From the NCBI RefSeq assembly GCF_000004075.3, contig NC_026660.2, forward strand, positions 24,617,498 through 24,681,497: 64,000 bases of DNA, written 5' to 3'. Below the pieces are notes generated by a model. That model saw only the letters and a program-made list of their open reading frames with translations, searched no databases and had not been told where the DNA came from. The DNA is from Cucumis sativus. Lineage: Eukaryota > Streptophyta > Magnoliopsida > Cucurbitales > Cucurbitaceae. Of the stretch, positions 12,701 through 24,000 are shown one piece after another; position 1 is the first letter of the stretch; every line of letters starts with the position of its first letter. A program made the position numbers and the translations under genes.

Positions 12701-15700
12701 TTTCAAGAATTTTTTTAAACACTCTATAAATAAATATTTTTTAGTTTTTTTCTTTACATTTTCTAAGTGCAAACAACTTTGCAAGGGAAATGATATCCAA
12801 TAACATATTAAATGTTATTTAAACTTAAAATTAACATTGATTTAAATGTGTATGTGTTGAATGATGTAATCGTGTATGCCAGGAATTTTATGTTTCAAAC
12901 CTCAACAAATAATGTGCATGAGGTATGGTTACATTTGGAAACTCACAGACCTTATGATAGACCACCAGGGATAAAAGTGAATACACATAGGCATAAGAAG
13001 GGGAGAAATACATGAGGTAGTTAGTTAGCAAGTGGGCTTGAGAATATTGTTTGTATTGAGGAGGGGCGTCTGTTACAAATATAGAGTGAGTATGAGAGGG
13101 GGAGGATATCTTTTAGTATTATCTTGTAATTGATCTCTACTGAGAACTTGGGAGACATCGGGAAGCTCTTAAATACTTCCCCCGTTGTTGATAACTAAAA
13201 TTGAGACTTAGGCTTATCACCTTACTGCAGGTTGTGGGAGTTCTGGCTGGCAAGCCCCCGAACAACTTCTTCATGGACGACAAACACGTGCAATTGATTT
13301 ATTTAGCTTGGGTTGTGTCATCTTCTTTTGCCTCACTGGTGGTAGGCATCCATTTGGTGATCATTTTGAGCGTGATGTCAATATAGTGAGGAATCAAATG
13401 GATCTATTCTTGGTGGAGGGCATCCCAGAAGCAATGGATCTTATTTCTCAATTATTAAATCCAAATCCTGATTTGAGGTAAGAAATGATGGTTCTAGAAC
13501 CCAAAGAAAATCCTGAAACATTAGTTTCATTCACATATACCAAAGAAAATGCTTTATAGTTCACTTATACATTCTTTTACTGACAACTCTGTTAGTTTCT
13601 TACTTCTGAACGGTAATTTTTTTTCTAAAATTATGTGTTATTTTTGTATTTTGGAAGATTTATACATCATGTAAGTAAATATGTATTTTAATTACTCTTG
13701 ATTCTATTGTCAGGCCAAGAGCATCAGTGGTATTGCAGCATCCTTTGTTTTGGAGTTCTGAGGTTCGACTTTCTTTTCTACGTGATACTAGTGACCGTGT
13801 GGAATTGGAAGATAGAGAGACCCACTCTGATCTCTTGGAAGCACTGGAGAGTACTGCACCATTAGCTTTAGGTGGTAAGTGGGATGAAAAGTTGGATCCA
13901 GCTTTCATCACAAATATTGGCCAGTATAGACGTTACAAGTATGATAGTGTTCGAGACTTATTACGAGTAATGCGCAACAAGTTAAATCATTACAGAGAAC
14001 TACCCAAAGAAATTCAGGTTATTTCTATTTACATGATGCTGTTCCTTTCTTTCTTTTTCTCTATTTTATGGCTCATAAGAAAGATTTCTGTGGGGCCTAT
14101 GGTTGGTAAAACTATATAGTTATTTTTGGAAAATAAATTATAAAATTTAGTTTCAACTTTAATGATTGTATATCTTGGAATTTGAATATCTTATGAAAAA
14201 ATACATGAATGTCACTAATTATATGGCTTTCCCTATTATCTTATGGGAAACCCAATTACCGTGGTCTACCAAAACCTTCTCCTTTCTCTTTTGACCTGCC
14301 GTGCCAACCTTACACTGCTTCCCTAGCTGGTGATCGTCCTTCCTCCTTCCTCCTTCCTCCTCATTTCCTTTTGTTACCCTTTTTCACACAATCTTGCGGA
14401 CCCACTTGGAAGGGTAAATGGGATATTAATTCAAAACACTTACTGTGGATATTGGTAGAGGCTGAAACAAAATCAGATTGAGAGTAACAGAGAGAAGCAA
14501 CCCTTCCATGAAATTCTCCCGGTGTTTTCTGGATCCTTGATGATATCCTAATGGACATTGCTCATCATCTCCCTCAACCATCAATTTCTTCAGAAAAAAT
14601 CAGAAGATGTTATGTTTTCTTTGGGCTCAAAAAACTAATAGCAAGCCTAGCTTTGGAGGTGGACATGTCAGATTTTCAGCAATGGAAAGGAGAAACCTCG
14701 TATCATTGAATAGTGGTGGTTGGCTCACCTTCTAGTTCTACTATCCGCAGATCTAAGTTTGGCTTTCAAACTGAGGAAATCTACCTTGCTAATTAGAAGT
14801 AAACTATTGTTGCAACACGACTGTAGTTTCATGGGGAAGCTGTTAAACACCTTGGAGAACTACACCTCAACAGCTAAGAGAGCCAAACCACTTATTGTAG
14901 CAACATGACAGTAGTTTCTTGAGGAATTGTATTTGGTACTTAAATCTGTTAAACACCTTGGAGAACTACACCTCAATAGCTTAGCGAGCCAAGCCACATA
15001 AGTACGACACTACTCATCTCATTCTAACCATTGTGGTCCAGAGGTTGCCCATATTACATTTTCCTATATAAAATCATAAATGCTATCAGAGAATCAACCA
15101 ATCCATGTTCTTCATCGATTGTTAAGAGAAGAATTTCGCTTTTAATATGCTTGTTACGAGAAGAACTTTGGATCATCAAAGAGATTGCCAGTATGTGAGA
15201 ATGGTATGGAATCTTTTTTTGCAGGAGTTCGATGTTAGCTTTGTTGGGCAGAGAAACATTTGGTGCAATAATCGAGGAGTTCCTCCTCCATCTACCTTTT
15301 AGAGAGAATGGACGTTTCTTATGGCTTGCTAGGGTGTGTTCTGTGGTTTGGGATATTTGGGGGGAGAGAAATGATAGTGTTTAGAGAGAGGGAAAGGGAT
15401 CCTTGGGAGGTTTGATCTTTGGCGGATATTCCATGTGTCTCTTTTGGCTTCGGTTTTGAAGCTTTTCTTTGTAATTCTTCTTTACGGGAAACATTTGCTT
15501 TCATTGGACTCCTTTAGTTTGGGTGTTCTGTTGGGCTGGTTGTTTGTTACATGCTCTAGCATTCTTTCGTTTTTTTTCTTCTCAATGGAAACAGTTGTTT
15601 CATTAAAAGAAAAAACAACTCATGTTCTTCATTGTGGAATTCCCTTAGAAAGAACATGCGGTATACCACTTCCTTTTTAAAAAAATTATTATACTTTATT

Positions 15701-15900
15701 TTATGAAGCTTAATGATTTATTGTCATTTTGATGTGTTTGCTGTATATTTCAGGAGCTTATAGGATCTGTTCCTGAGGGATTTGATAACTACTTTGCTAG
15801 TCGGTTTCCAAGGCTCTTGACCGAAGTATACAGAGTTATTAGCCAATATTGCAGGGAAGAGGAAGGGTTTTGGAAGTACTTCAAAAGTCATGTCGAGTAG
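9774..15900 (+). CDS. IRE1: ER stress sensor IRE1: transmembrane Ser/Thr kinase and endoribonuclease
   Basis: Senses unfolded proteins in the ER lumen; its cytosolic kinase-RNase splices bZIP60-type mRNA in plants (family knowledge). The model has 7 exons: 9774-9952, 10064-10298, 10464-12007, 12469-12641, 13231-13477, 13714-14017, 15754-15900. It gives 942 aa with all junctions in frame. A signal peptide begins MRCRFFRRLWLFLLLI. The luminal domain (about 25-400) starts with a PQQ-like block (AASGGDIYLVDSDS). One membrane helix lies near 404-428. The kinase has VAVKRL (Lys about 542), HRDLKPQN (Asp about 671) and DMGISKRL (Asp about 691), where DMG replaces DFG as is usual in plant IRE1. Exons 6-7 encode the KEN RNase domain (about 802-930), including RNKLNHYRELP. 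Intron 6 is 1736 bases and holds a LINE fragment; intron 4 also contains repeat-like DNA. The ATG at 9774 is chosen because it begins the signal peptide. Confidence 0.96.
12890..13200. repeat. Repeat-like insertion within IRE1 intron 4
   Basis: This stretch is less AT-rich than the surrounding intron. Phrases such as ATGAGGTAGTTAGTTAGC, ACAAATATAGAGTGAG and GAGAACTTGGGAGACATC resemble the leader end of a plant LTR retrotransposon. I see no matching second LTR, so this would be a fragment or a degraded solo LTR. The assignment rests on general resemblance only. Confidence 0.3.
14803..14998. repeat. Imperfect tandem duplication in IRE1 intron 6
   Basis: Two units are adjacent: about 14803-14890 and about 14891-14998. 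Both contain GCAACA(C/T)GAC(T/A)GTAGTTTC, then GTTAAACACCTTGGAGAAC, then TACACCTCAA(C/T)AGCT, then GAGCCAA(A/G)CCAC. The second unit is longer by roughly 20 bases in the middle. It is non-coding and probably part of degraded repeat DNA. Confidence 0.8.
15104..15632 (+). mobile_element. 5'-truncated LINE (non-LTR retrotransposon) 3' end with target-site duplication
   Basis: The 12-base word CATGTTCTTCAT occurs at 15104-15115 and again at 15621-15632, bracketing about 505 bases. The inserted DNA encodes a broken version of the C-terminal tail of a plant LINE reverse transcriptase: GRFLWLARVCSVVWDIWGER begins near 15310, followed by NDSV and an in-frame stop, then frame-shifted remnants of the usual continuation. 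It ends in an A-rich tail (15604-15617). The duplication plus 5' truncation plus A-rich 3' end is the signature of target-primed reverse transcription. It is in the same orientation as IRE1 and lies wholly inside intron 6. Confidence 0.85.
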
Positions 15901-16879
15901 ACTTGGATACTAATTTGTCGGAGTGTCAGATAAATGATGCTATAATTAACTCGTCTGACGTATTTATAATACAATGTTGTATCTATCACTATCACGTACA
16001 CTGTACACACACACAATTGTAAATATTGTTGGGACAAAACACAAATATCTGTAAAGCCTTCTAACATTAAAGCATCTTCAAGTTTTCAGAAGCATAGCTT
16101 TTGGCTCTCAAATGTTCACTTTCTATTCTTACTTGACAAAGGACCGCAAATCTAACCTAATAAACATTACATTTTCTTGTAGTAATTGATTCTTTCAATT
16201 GGATTTTCACGATTTATCTGGATGATATTGGCTCTTTAAAGGACTGGATATGCCATCAATATGCTGCCAAAATGTTTTAATGCTAATGTTTATTCATTTA
16301 TTTATTTTAAAACTCCAACATTTGGAGTGAAAATTTAATCCTCACGACCATACCTCAAATATACATATTTAAACTAACTGCTATGTTTATCGTAGCTTGT
16401 TAGTTTAATATGCTAGTAGCATTTGTTTTGATGTATGATTAACATAAGCATATATAGCTAGCTAACACTTTTTTTTTCAATCTAAGTTAGATGTTAATAT
16501 CGGGTAACAAGTTTAGGTTTTTACGGGTTCTAAAATACACAATCGAATTACATTAGAAAAAGACTACTTTGAATTGATCATAATACACTGCTAACCATCT
16601 TAAAAGTTAGATCCTTGGATTTTGAACTCTGATGTTGATTAGTTATATTGATTATCTGCTAGACGGTTATATTTTATAAAGATTACAGTTAGTTTTCTTC
16701 CTCTTTATCTCCCCGTCATCCCTCCCCGTCATCCCTCCCCGCCATTTCCATGAAATATGTTATCCAGTCGTTTCAGTTTCTCCCTCTGCCTCGCAGGCGG
16801 GTATAGTTACTTCATTCCTCTTCCTCTTTCTTTCTAACGAGATGGTGCTCATCAATAACCTTTTACAATAGCTTCATCT
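15901..16879. other. IRE1-PPR intergenic region
   Basis: The first part is probably the IRE1 3' UTR. The rest is AT-rich, with a short tandem repeat CTCCCCGTCATCC, nearly three copies, at about 16710-16745 in the presumed leader or promoter of the downstream PPR gene. No ORF of note. Confidence 0.55.
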
Positions 16880-19800
16880 ATGGCCGCAGCAAGAGTTTGG
16901 ATTAAACCCACCTCTAATTTTAGACCATCCTTCACAACAATGAAAGTAAGTTCTCACTCTCGCTCTCTCTTTGTTGCTGCCTACTATGTTTCTTTTCTAC
17001 AAGAAGTAAGATATTTAGCTTATTCTGTTTCATTTACGATATTTGGAACTCATGGCGCAGTGTATTGATTGGATTGATAAAACCAATAATGTAGTTCGAG
17101 TCAGTGGTGTTGGTGCGACAAACTCTCATTCATTTGATCAGACTACACTCCATATGGAACAAGGTAAATCAAAGAGGATTCAGTTAATGAATTTCATGGA
17201 AGAGCGTGGAGTTCGTTCCAACTATCAAAATTATCTTTGGTTATTAGAAGGGTGCTTGACTTCTGGGTCACTGTTTGAAACTATGAGGCTCCACTGCAGG
17301 ATTTCGAAATCGGGTTTTGATGGAGAACCGTTACTAATCGATAGTCTTGTTGATAATTATTTTCGACATGGGGATCAACATGGGGCAGTGAAGGTGTTTG
17401 ATGAAAATTCCAACAGAAGTGTATTCTCTTGGAATAAAATGATTCATGTCTTTGTTGCGCAGAAGTCGAATTTCCAGGTGTTTTGTCTCTTCCGAAGAAT
17501 GTTAGCAGAAGGAATTACTCCCAATGGATACACTTTTGCTGGGGTTTTAAAGGCTTGTGTTGGTGGCGACATTGCGTTCAACTATGTAAAACAGGTACAT
17601 TCTAGGACATTCTATTATGGTTTTGATAGTAGTCCACTTGTTGCTAATCTTTTGATTGATTTGTATTCGAAGAATGGGTACATCGAGTCAGCTAAAAAAG
17701 TATTCAATTGCATATGTATGAAGGATATTGTTACTTGGGTAGCTATGATCTCAGGTTTGTCTCAAAATGGACTTGAAGAAGAGGCCATTCTCCTTTTCTG
17801 TGACATGCATGCATCAGAAATCTTTCCTACTCCTTATGTACTGTCAAGTGTGTTAAGTGCTTCAACCAAGATACAATTATTTGAATTGGGAGAGCAGCTT
17901 CACTGTCTAGTTATTAAGTGGGGATTTCATTCGGAAACATATGTATGTAATGGTCTTGTGGCATTGTACTCCCGTTCCAGGAAATTGATTTCTGCCGAGC
18001 GGATATTCAGCACAATGAATTCTAGGGATGGGGTTTCATATAATTCACTAATATCAGGCCTAGTTCAGCAAGGATTTAGTGACAGGGCACTGGAGTTGTT
18101 TACTAAAATGCAACGAGATTGTTTGAAACCAGACTGTATTACGGTTGCTAGTCTGTTGAGTGCTTGTGCGTCAGTCGGGGCTCTTCACAAGGGAATGCAA
18201 TTACACTCACATGCGATAAAAGCTGGAATGTCTGCAGACATTATTCTTGAAGGTTCTCTACTTGATCTTTATTCAAAGTGCGCTGATGTTGAGACGGCCC
18301 ATAAATTTTTTCTTACCACAGAGACAGAAAACATAGTATTGTGGAATGTGATGCTAGTTGCTTATGGACAATTGGATAATCTTAGTGATTCATTTGAAAT
18401 ATTTAGACAGATGCAAATGGAGGGCATGATACCCAATCAGTTCACCTACCCAAGTATCTTGAGAACTTGTACTTCTTTGGGAGCCTTGTATTTAGGAGAG
18501 CAAATCCATACCCATGTTATCAAGACTGGGTTTCAGTTGAATGTCTATGTTTGTAGTGTGCTTATAGATATGTATGCTAAATATGGACAATTAGCGCTTG
18601 CTCTTAGAATCCTGAGACGGCTGCCAGAGGACGATGTTGTCTCCTGGACAGCTATGATTGCTGGTTATGTGCAACATGATATGTTTTCTGAAGCACTTCA
18701 ACTTTTTGAAGAAATGGAATATCGAGGAATTCAATTCGACAATATTGGATTTGCCAGTGCCATTAGTGCATGCGCAGGTATCCGGGCACTCCGTCAAGGC
18801 CAACAAATTCATGCCCAGTCATATGCGGCTGGATTTGGAGCCGATCTTTCGATCAACAACGCTCTAATTAGTCTATATGCCAGATGTGGTAGAATTCAGG
18901 AAGCCTATTTAGCATTTGAGAAAATTGGTGATAAAAATAATATTTCTTGGAATTCGTTGGTTTCAGGATTGGCGCAGAGTGGGTATTTTGAAGAAGCATT
19001 GCAGGTATTTGTTCGAATGTTAAGGACCGAAGCAGAAGTTAATATGTTCACATATGGATCTGCAATTAGTGCTGCAGCCAGTCTTGCAAATATAAAGCAA
19101 GGGCAGCAAATCCATTCCATGGTTTTGAAAACCGGATACGATTCTGAGAGGGAAGTTTCTAATTCCTTAATTTCATTGTATGCAAAATCTGGTAGCATAA
19201 GTGATGCCTGGAGAGAATTCAATGATATGTCAGAAAGAAATGTGATTTCTTGGAATGCCATGATTACTGGCTATTCCCAGCATGGATGCGGTATGGAAGC
19301 ACTTCGTCTTTTTGAAGAGATGAAGGTGTGCGGAATCATGCCAAATCATGTTACTTTTGTAGGAGTTTTGTCGGCATGCAGCCATATCGGTCTTGTAAAA
19401 GAAGGGCTTGATTATTTCGAATCCATGTTTAAAATACATGATTTGGTTCCTAAATCTGAACATTATGTGTGTGTAGTGGATCTCCTTGGTCGGGCTGGTC
19501 AGTTGGACCGTGCAATGGAATACATAAAAGAGATGCCTATCCCTGCAGATGCGATGATATGGAGAACGCTTTTAAGTGCTTGTGTTATCCACAAGAATAT
19601 TGAAATAGGAGAGCGTGCTGCACATCATCTCCTAGAATTGGAACCTGAAGACTCGGCGACCTATGTGCTAATATCAAATATATATGCTGTTTCTAGACAA
19701 TGGATTCACAGGGATTGGTCGAGGAAATTGATGAAAGATCGGGGGGTAAAGAAAGAGCCTGGTCGTAGTTGGATTGAAGTTAAGAATGCAGTCCATGCAT

Positions 19801-20165
19801 TCTATGCTGGGGATAAGCTCCATCCACTGACAAATCAGATTTACGAGTATATAGGGCATTTAAATAGACGAACATCTGAAATTGGATATGTGCAAGATAG
19901 TTTCAGTCTTTTGAATGAGTCAGAGCAAGGCCAGAAGGATCCAATAACGCATGTTCACAGTGAGAAATTAGCAATTGCTTTTGGACTACTGAGCTTGGGT
20001 AATAATATTCCCATACGAGTAATGAAGAATCTTCGTGTCTGTAATGATTGTCATAATTGGATAAAATACGTATCGAAGATTTCAAACCGCTCGATTATAG
20101 TGAGGGATGCCCATCGCTTTCATCATTTTGATGGCGGAGTCTGCTCATGTAAAGATTTTTGGTAA
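16880..20165 (+). CDS. DYW-type pentatricopeptide repeat protein (organelle RNA editing factor family)
   Basis: PPR proteins of the PLS-DYW class bind specific organellar transcripts, and their DYW domain is a cytidine deaminase acting in C-to-U editing. The model has two exons: 16880-16945 and 17061-20165. Exon 1 (22 codons, MAAARVWIKPTSNFRPSF...) joins in phase with exon 2 and supplies a basic, Ser/Arg-containing organelle-targeting-like start; the total is about 1056 aa. Exon 2 consists almost entirely of PPR units, seen as recurring (V/I)(V/S)WNxMIxG(Y/L)xQ(N/H)G and GxxxHxxxxKxGF motifs. The E/E+ region (PDAMIWRTLLSAC-like) leads into the DYW domain with the deaminase HSEKLAIAFGL signature and CNDCHN. 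It ends in DFW rather than DYW. Overall it resembles the long Arabidopsis At4g13650-type protein; the target site is unknown. Confidence 0.93.
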
Positions 20166-20880
20166 CTGCTTGTAAGAATACTCATCTGTTTGATTCTCTA
20201 CTTCCATGGTTGGGTGATTGTACGACCCTAAAGCTTCCTGGTGTCAACGAACGCATACCCATTGGTCATACCTTGGAAGAATGTCTTGGGGAAAATGCTT
20301 GTTTGTACCGCATTTTTTAAGACAGATTGGAAATGTTTTCAGCTTTTACAGAAATGGATTGGTAAAGGCTGAGAAGATGAAAACTTGGACCTCGATTCAA
20401 TCTGGACAGGAAAATCTTATGCAGTTGGGTAACATGCACCGTTTAGTTGCTTAAGGGCAGCCATAGGGAGGCGGATTACAAGTCTTCAAAAATTCTTTTG
20501 GCTGCAGTACTAGGATCACGCAGTATGGTCTCGGGGATTGTTTTTGTTTCAAGCAAATCAGCAAATGCTTCCTCTTTCTTTCTAAATTTCACAGATTTTC
20601 AAACGTTGGATCCAAACGTTGGATTGGGATCCCAAATCAGTGGTCTCAGCACTCAATTGCTCGAATTGAAGTCGGGTATTCTGCAAGCCTTTCCTTCAAT
20701 CACATCATCTTAACCAAATCACTTTAATCAAAGACAATCAAACTTCTTCATTGGGGTAAACTTTGTTTCACTCCAATGGTAGTCTATGTGATCAACGCTA
20801 CTGATTTTCCAGTGATGAAGAGGATTCCCATATTTTCCAGTCATCAACACTTCAGATTTTCCAATGAGGTAAACTTGTTC
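20166..20880. other. Region 3' of the PPR gene
   Basis: The sequence is less AT-rich than typical intergenic DNA and has open frames at 20218-20454 and 20447-20713, but neither shows a recognisable domain. It may be the PPR 3' UTR or a remnant belonging with the IRE1-like fragment that follows. Confidence 0.4.
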
Positions 20881-20888
20881 ATTTGTTA

Positions 20889-21056
20889 GAACTTAGAAGC
20901 ACACCATGCATGTTTGAGGATAGTTCAGTGGTGACTGGTTCTAGAAAAACTTGTGTTTACTGTTCAGATTAATCCTGCTGCTACAGGGAAGTGGATTCAC
21001 AAACACACTTCTGATCTCTCATCTTCAGGCTAATAAGCTATGAAGAGCATAGTGTT
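20889..21056 (+). pseudogene. Decayed fragment of IRE1 exon 3
   Basis: About 165 bases align with IRE1 exon 3 at about 10491-10649. Shared words include TTAGAAG(C/T)ACACCAT, TTTGAGGAT(A/G)GTTC, GTGACTGGTTC versus ATGACTGGTTC, TTAATCCTG, and TAGTGTTT at the end. The copy has insertions near 20955-20980 that shift frame and a TAATAAG where the gene has TAAG, so it cannot encode the luminal domain. I see no matching kinase or RNase exons nearby. It is probably a relic of a local duplication of IRE1 or of a lost paralogue. Confidence 0.85.
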
Positions 21057-24000
21057 TGGAGAATTTTTCACAGTAAATTATTGATCATTGACTAATGTAA
21101 ATTCTGTATAGATTTTTTTCCCTGGTTTTGGGATTGCTGAATTGAGTTATAAAGTCAAGAGTTAATACATCGGAGTTAAGGTAGAGTTGTAAAAATTATG
21201 TTCTTCGATTAATACGCAAATTTAGTGAACATTATTGAAATTAGTGAACTTGAGTTATTTAACACAAAATTATGAAGTCGGTGGACCAAAGACTCCCTTA
21301 AAGGTAATAATTTGGTTCTACTAGACCAGTTTTATATCAAATCAGCTGAAGCAATTAATTTGATCACTTAATAGTGATACTTTTGGGATTGAACCAAATT
21401 GGACTGATTTTGGTTGGTGAAAGGAAACCAAGTTGTTGGGATTTTTTTTATTGAAGTTTTAAGTTTCAATAAACTTTGAAGTACATCAAGCAAACATAAA
21501 CACTTAAATTCAAAGTCTAACGTATCTTACTTAGATAATTCTAAGGTCAAAGTACGTTATGTACCACACTGACAAATCAAACGTCAAGATTTATTTTAAG
21601 AGTTCCACTTGATTGACAATGCTAAATCTTTTTCTTTGGTTTGGTTTGTTTGATCCCTAATTTGGACGGCCTCTTGCATGGAAAAATCTACTTATAATTC
21701 AGTTGATATTGACCGAGAGGTCAAATATTCGTATCTCTTATTTCTCTAAAGAATATTTTTTAGAACAAAATAATTTACTTTCTATTTGATTCTTACCTTT
21801 CAAAATATTATAATTTTACGATTGAAAATTCATTTTTGTCTCACTCGACTCTCTCTAGGTTTCAAAATTATACTTTAAACATCAAATTTTCATCAAATAT
21901 CCATTTTTCTTATAAAATGACATTAACGTCTAATAATTTAATTTTAAAAAATAAAATTAATTAAGTTTCACTCCCTTTTTATCACTGTTACAAATAATTT
22001 TAAAACTTCACTTCATAATTATTTTAATTAATGGATAAATATTAACAAAAGTGAATATTTAACGAAAATCAAAGTTTGGAAAAATGTATATATGATTGAT
22101 ATGTTTTGAAAAGTTTTGTGGACTGTTATTCATATGATAGTTTGGATCCAAATGGAGTACCCTAAAAAGGAAAAAATGAAGCAAATTTAGTGACATTTAG
22201 AGGGTATGACCGTACGGGCACCATTCATTTTTCTGTAGCATGTGGCCTTCCAAAGTTGATTTCTTCTAGTCTCCCTTCCAATTCTAGAAGTAGAATATAC
22301 AAATTTATTTCCCTTTAATCCTCTTCAATAATATTCATTTTTTTAAAACTAAAGAAAATAAATTATTTTACTTAGCTTAATAAAATAATAATGACTTGTT
22401 CAATTTTATTTTACTTGTCAACAAATTGTCAAAAATATCTCAAATCATGTAGTCTTATGGCACCAATAGCAGTTGTCCCAAAATAATGATGATAATTGTA
22501 ATAATAAAAATAAAAAGTGGATGTATTTAGTTAATCAACAATGCCAATTTAATACGAAATAAAAGACATATACATATATAGGCTTCATTAGAAAAATTAT
22601 AAACTAATTTATGAGTTTAAAGTTGAAGAGTCCAGATCTTGTGTTCAATTTGGTTCTCAAACTTTCAATCTTATCTTTAATATAAATGTTTAATAAAATC
22701 TAAACTTGAAAGTTCAGTGTTTTCTAAAATGTAGAATTTAAATTTGTTGTATACTTTATAATGTTTAACTTACTTAATGATCACTATTTAGTTTCTTTTA
22801 AAAAAATATTTTAGACCTACCTCACAATTTAGAAACTAAAATTGTAATTCAACTTACGGATATACATACCCTAGATTATTAGAAAAATATTGGATTTTTT
22901 TTTTTTTGTGTGTGACTAAAGATGCAAATGGATGGATAAAAAATGTGCAATGGTAGAGAAATATTTAAGTAGATTTTGAAGAAGTTGAAAAAGCTTCTCA
23001 CATGGGGGCTTTAATTACACAAGAAGTATATGTTGAATGGCAGTCTCCGAAATTGAACCGAGAAAAAGTGAATGAATGAATGGAAAAGTTGATGGAATTT
23101 TAGTATTTTATTATAAGTTGGAATCTTCTAACTTTAGAAGAAAATAATATATATATATATATCGATGAGACTAATTATCCGTTCGATTTTTTTGACTCTC
23201 GATAATAAATTATTAGTTTTAAGGAAAAGAAGATTAAATCGATGTCTAATAAATAATAATAAAAAAGGAAACAAAACAAAGATATGAATTCATATTGTAT
23301 AAGTTGCTCACAAATTTGTTAGATATGTAGAAAAAATGAAAATGAAAATGTGGTCAAAATTAGCAACTTATAATACAACTTTAATTAATTTGTTGTTTAA
23401 GAAGGTTACGTAGTTATTCATCACTCATACAATAAATCTTATTGTAAAGCGCACAAAAAAAATTAGATCAATTTGATTAGATTTGATTAGTCAACTTTCG
23501 ATTATTAATTACATCTCTACATGTATCACTTTCATATGTACTATTTTGTAATACGTCAATCAATACATCATAAAAAATTATGAAAACAAAAATCTTTTTT
23601 CTATACATTAGAAGATGAAGAGATTTATTGGACGTAATCAAAAGACTATTACTTGTCAAATGGGGAAGCTATTGAAGAAGGGTTTAAATTAAAGTGATTT
23701 TAACTCTTTCTCCTCCAATCACTTTCATTAGAGCTTAATTAATTTGTAATATAATGTGTAATTGCTCACATCTCCATTTGTTTTTGCTTTACCACAAATT
23801 ACTATTTCAATTTTGGACAATATATCATTTTCTTAGGATAGTGTGTATTTTTATATTATATATAGTGCGCATGCTTGGATGTGTATGGATAGAAGTTGTT
23901 TGTATATCCAATTTTTAAAAATAAGAAGATTGAGCTTAATTCTTGTTGGATTTTTATTTTTTTAGCTATCATTTAAGTTAAATTTAGTTGTCGAACTTTT

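Noticed and set aside
17043-17060. Start of the PPR protein at 17043 as an uninterrupted frame
   Set aside because: The codon there is TTG, and an upstream ATG exon with good GT-AG splice sites joins in phase.
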